In this document: positions 42,005 through 44,140 of the stretch, in pieces
How the letters are laid out: each line of letters starts with the position of its first letter
Position numbering within the stretch: the stretch's first letter is position 1
Assembly (NCBI RefSeq): GCF_009725235.1
Contig: NZ_WJFC01000104.1
Location: 1 to 44,140, forward strand
Length of the DNA stretch: 44,140 bases
DNA from: Scytonema sp. UIC 10036
GTDB lineage: Bacteria > Cyanobacteriota > Cyanobacteriia > Cyanobacteriales > Nostocaceae
Direction of reading: 5' to 3'
Position numbers and translations under genes: made by a program
The notes under the pieces: model-generated
Databases searched by the model: none
What the model was told of the DNA's origin: nothing
Seen by the model: only the letters and a program-made list of their open reading frames with translations

Positions 42005-42613
42005 CTAATCAGCATTGAATATCTGTTGAACAGTTAAGTTTAATTCTGGGAATGTTGGAGAATGAATACAGTCATTATTTCTAAATTTAGTCATTTGGTA
42101 TTCACCTTCTATTAAAGAGCAAATAAAGATAGTCGGTATTTTGGGATTACCCAGGAATGAGCGTCCACCTAAAGCCAAGTAATCTACTATCCAATATTCT
42201 GGAATACCAATTTGTTCGTAAATGGCATACTTAATATAATAGTCATCACGCCAGTTGGTACTAACGACTTCAACGACTAAAGGAATAGATGCAGCCTGCG
42301 TTACAGTAGATTCTTTTTTCCAGTAAGGTTCAAACTGCAAATTATCTTTGTTGACTATTAAAATATCTGGTGAATAAGCTGATTCATTTTCTAAAGGCTT
42401 AACTAATGCTGTTTTAGGAATTAGGTAGCGAAGACTTAACCGATCTAATTCTGTACCCAATTTTTTAGTTAAGAAGCCTGTGACTTCTTCATGTTCTCCC
42501 AGTGGTTGTGCCATTTCAATAATTATTCCATCATGCAGTTCATAACGTTTACCTTCTGGTTTCCATTCGATAAATTCTTGAAAGCTGATTCGGTTAGGTA
42601 GTGGTTGTAGCAT
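42005..42613 (-). CDS. Uma2-family (DUF820) putative endonuclease
   Basis: A 202-aa protein of the Uma2/DUF820 family, a PD-(D/E)xK-like fold greatly expanded in cyanobacteria. Visible motifs are RYELHDGIIIEMAQPLGEHE, AYSPDILIVNKD with the metal-binding Asp, IPLVVEVVSTNWRDD with Glu followed by Val where the usual ExK lysine would be, and YWIVDYLALGG. The altered ExK (EVV) may reduce nuclease activity. Family function is still poorly known. It ends 45 bp downstream of aroB on the same strand, and a terminator follows 400 bp later. Confidence 0.85.
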   Translation of the reverse strand: MLQPLPNRISFQEFIEWKPEGKRYELHDGIIIEMAQPLGEHEEVTGFLTKKLGTELDRLSLRYLIPKTALVKPLENESAYSPDILIVNKDNLQFEPYWKKESTVTQAASIPLVVEVVSTNWRDDYYIKYAIYEQIGIPEYWIVDYLALGGRSFLGNPKIPTIFICSLIEGEYQMTKFRNNDCIHSPTFPELNLTVQQIFNAD

Positions 42614-42658
42614 AGTTGATGACTTAAAGTTTATTCTTCATTTTTTTTCATAAACTAT

Positions 42659-43762
42659 TTATTCTACGGTTATCATCCTTTGCAACACTTGCTTGATTTT
42701 ATCAGATGGCACTTCATCAGTAATTGTTACAGATCCAATCTGAGTTGGCAAAATAAACCGGACTTTACCCGCCTTCACTTTCTTATCCAGTTGCAAAGCA
42801 TCAACTATGGCGTCAATATCTAACCCGGATGGCAGTTGAGTTGGTAAACCTGCTTTTTGAATCAGGAAATCTTGACGTTCTGCCTCTTCTTTCTGCCACA
42901 TTCCCAGTTCTACTGCAATCTGCCCTGCTGCTACCATGCCAATGGCAACTGCTTCACCATGATTCACAACACGATAACCTGTCAAGCTTTCTACTGCATG
43001 ACCAATGGTGTGTCCGTAGTTGAGAATGGCTCGCAATCCTGCTTCTTTCTCATCTTTACTAACGACATCAGCTTTTGCTTGACAAGAACGCGTTAATATA
43101 GTATGTATTAACTCTGGTTTGACGTAGCGCATTTGGTCAAGACGTTTGCTCGCTTCCATCTCGTTAAATAATTGAGCATCCCAAATGATACCGTATTTAA
43201 TCACTTCTGCCATTCCCGCACGAAACTCCCGCATCGGCAAAGTTTTTAGTACCTCTGGATCTATAAGAACCAAGCGCGGTTGATGGAATGCACCAATCAA
43301 ATTCTTTCCTTGGGGATGATTGACACCAGTTTTGCCACCGATTGACGCATCCACCATCGCCAGGAGTGTCGTTGGCACTTGTACAAAATTAATCCCCCGC
43401 AACCAAGTGGCTGCTGCAAAGCCAGTCATGTCCCCAATGACACCACCGCCTAATGCCACCATTGTTGATGAGCGTTCTATACGATTTTCTAGGGCAGTAT
43501 CGTAAATTTTTTGTACTAAACTTAAGGTTTTATAGCGCTCGCCCGGTGGTAAAGTGCAGCTTGCGACTTCAAACCCAGCAGATTCTAGAGATCCAATTGC
43601 CCTTTCACCATAATGCTTAAATAATGTTGGGTTAGAAACTATCAGTACCTTCTTACCCAGCTTGAGATTGCTCATGTACTCACCAAGCTTGTCTATACCA
43701 CTGGGTGCGATCGCAATTTCATAAGACTGCTGCGGCAGATTCACGTTAATAACAGAAGCCAT
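42659..43762 (-). CDS. aroB: 3-dehydroquinate synthase
   Basis: Starting at ATG 43762 (GGAAAGGGG ahead, about seven bases) gives 367 aa beginning [16 protein letters not shown]. The enzyme closes DAHP into 3-dehydroquinate, second step of the shikimate pathway, using NAD and a metal. Visible motifs: [47 protein letters not shown], and [12 protein letters not shown] with the metal-binding His residues. Length is normal for the family. A TTG further upstream is not a credible start. The Uma2 gene lies 45 bp downstream. Confidence 0.97.
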   Translation of the reverse strand: MASVINVNLPQQSYEIAIAPSGIDKLGEYMSNLKLGKKVLIVSNPTLFKHYGERAIGSLESAGFEVASCTLPPGERYKTLSLVQKIYDTALENRIERSSTMVALGGGVIGDMTGFAAATWLRGINFVQVPTTLLAMVDASIGGKTGVNHPQGKNLIGAFHQPRLVLIDPEVLKTLPMREFRAGMAEVIKYGIIWDAQLFNEMEASKRLDQMRYVKPELIHTILTRSCQAKADVVSKDEKEAGLRAILNYGHTIGHAVESLTGYRVVNHGEAVAIGMVAAGQIAVELGMWQKEEAERQDFLIQKAGLPTQLPSGLDIDAIVDALQLDKKVKAGKVRFILPTQIGSVTITDEVPSDKIKQVLQRMITVE

Positions 43763-43888
43763 TACCAAACCCCTTTCCAAGCACTACCGGGCTGTATTCT
43801 ACAGCATAGGCATTATCGATTCCTGAATGTTAGACCCTTTTTATGTCCTTTTCTGTCTAATTTTTGGATATATCTTCCTTAAGGATGA

Positions 43889-43932
43889 GGGGACAAGGGG
43901 GACAAGGGGGACAAGGAAGACAAGGAAGACGG
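43889..43932. repeat. 9-bp tandem repeat upstream of petL
   Basis: GGGGACAAG occurs three times in a row, then GAAGACAAG and a partial GAAGACGG. It lies 60 bp ahead of petL, between the divergent aroB and petL starts. Confidence 0.9.
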
Positions 43933-43991
43933 TTGAGTGTCAGCCCAGTAAATGTTTCAATAGATTTATAAATGAATGTGGAGAAACACAA

Positions 43992-44087
43992 ATGTTTGCT
44001 GCGATCGCTTACGTAGGATTCTTAGCCGTGTTTACTGGTATTGCGGTTGGTTTACTGTTTGGTTTGCGTGCTGCCAAAATTCTCTAA
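43992..44087 (+). CDS. petL: Cytochrome b6-f complex subunit PetL
   Basis: A 31-aa protein consisting of a single membrane helix: [19 protein letters not shown] and [12 protein letters not shown]. It matches my memory of cyanobacterial PetL, whose sequence is very short and begins and ends this way. GGAG lies eight bases ahead of ATG 43992. A longer in-frame reading from 43827 runs through the 9-bp tandem repeat and has no ribosome site, so it is not used. PetL stabilises the b6f complex in the thylakoid membrane. Confidence 0.88.
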   Translation: MFAAIAYVGFLAVFTGIAVGLLFGLRAAKIL

Positions 44088-44140
44088 TTTATCAGTGCAA
44101 CACTCTCGTGGGATGGGCATCTTGCCCTTGTGTTTTACCC

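Noticed and set aside
43827..44087. Longer reading of petL from 43827
   Set aside because: The extra residues come from the 9-bp tandem repeat; the true start has GGAG eight bases ahead and gives the expected 31-aa protein.

Overview
This is cyanobacterial chromosome, most likely from a filamentous Nostocales-type organism (inference). The basis is frequent HIP1-like GCGATCGC sites, heptameric STRR-type repeats between and inside genes, a petL gene for a cytochrome b6f subunit, a small photosystem-II-type membrane protein, DevCA-type transporter genes, and many CHAT, Uma2 and pentapeptide-repeat family genes. The mix of short palindromic repeats, gene remnants and large repeat-rich exoproteins marks an accessory-rich region.

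1-22 kb is a secretion and conflict-type neighbourhood. On the minus strand lie a membrane-anchored protein with a PA-IL-like fold, an exported TPR-CHAT protease, and a two-partner secretion pair: outer-membrane TpsB followed by a giant TpsA with five 393-bp tandem repeats. A second TpsA lies further upstream. A small RTX protein sits between the two TpsA genes on the plus strand. Diverging from the second TpsA are a sigma-region-4-like regulator, a DUF1822 protein with HEAT repeats, and a dynamin-like GTPase. I infer that these form one cell-surface module: secreted adhesins, an exported protease and dedicated regulators.

22-28.6 kb is a lipid section. A four-gene minus-strand run (an unknown 132-aa protein, hopene-associated glycosyltransferase hpnB, devC-type permease, devA-type ATPase) diverges from squalene-hopene cyclase. 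Two 29-nt hairpins with a compensatory base-pair change sit upstream of hpnB and shc. A broken Uma2 gene lies at the border.

28.6-30.6 kb is a scrapyard: a dispersed palindromic repeat, a 43-codon MerR-like HTH remnant of an IS607-type transposase next to a 12-bp inverted repeat, a PIN toxin with its antitoxin, a small antitoxin-like gene, and a 3' gene fragment cut by a 28-bp palindrome.

30.6-44.1 kb is more ordinary. An FAD oxidoreductase diverges from a His-rich COG0523 metal-chaperone GTPase across a region with a Zur-box-like palindrome and a 23-bp-arm hairpin. Next come a pentapeptide-repeat protein, a translationally coupled pair ending in a retropepsin-like protease, an SGNH hydrolase, a small photosystem-II-type protein, a rare fusion of a PlsY-like membrane domain to a PEP-synthase-like enzyme, a structured non-coding stretch, a lipid kinase, an ExoD-family protein, an intact Uma2 gene, aroB and petL. 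No rRNA, tRNA or CRISPR array was seen.
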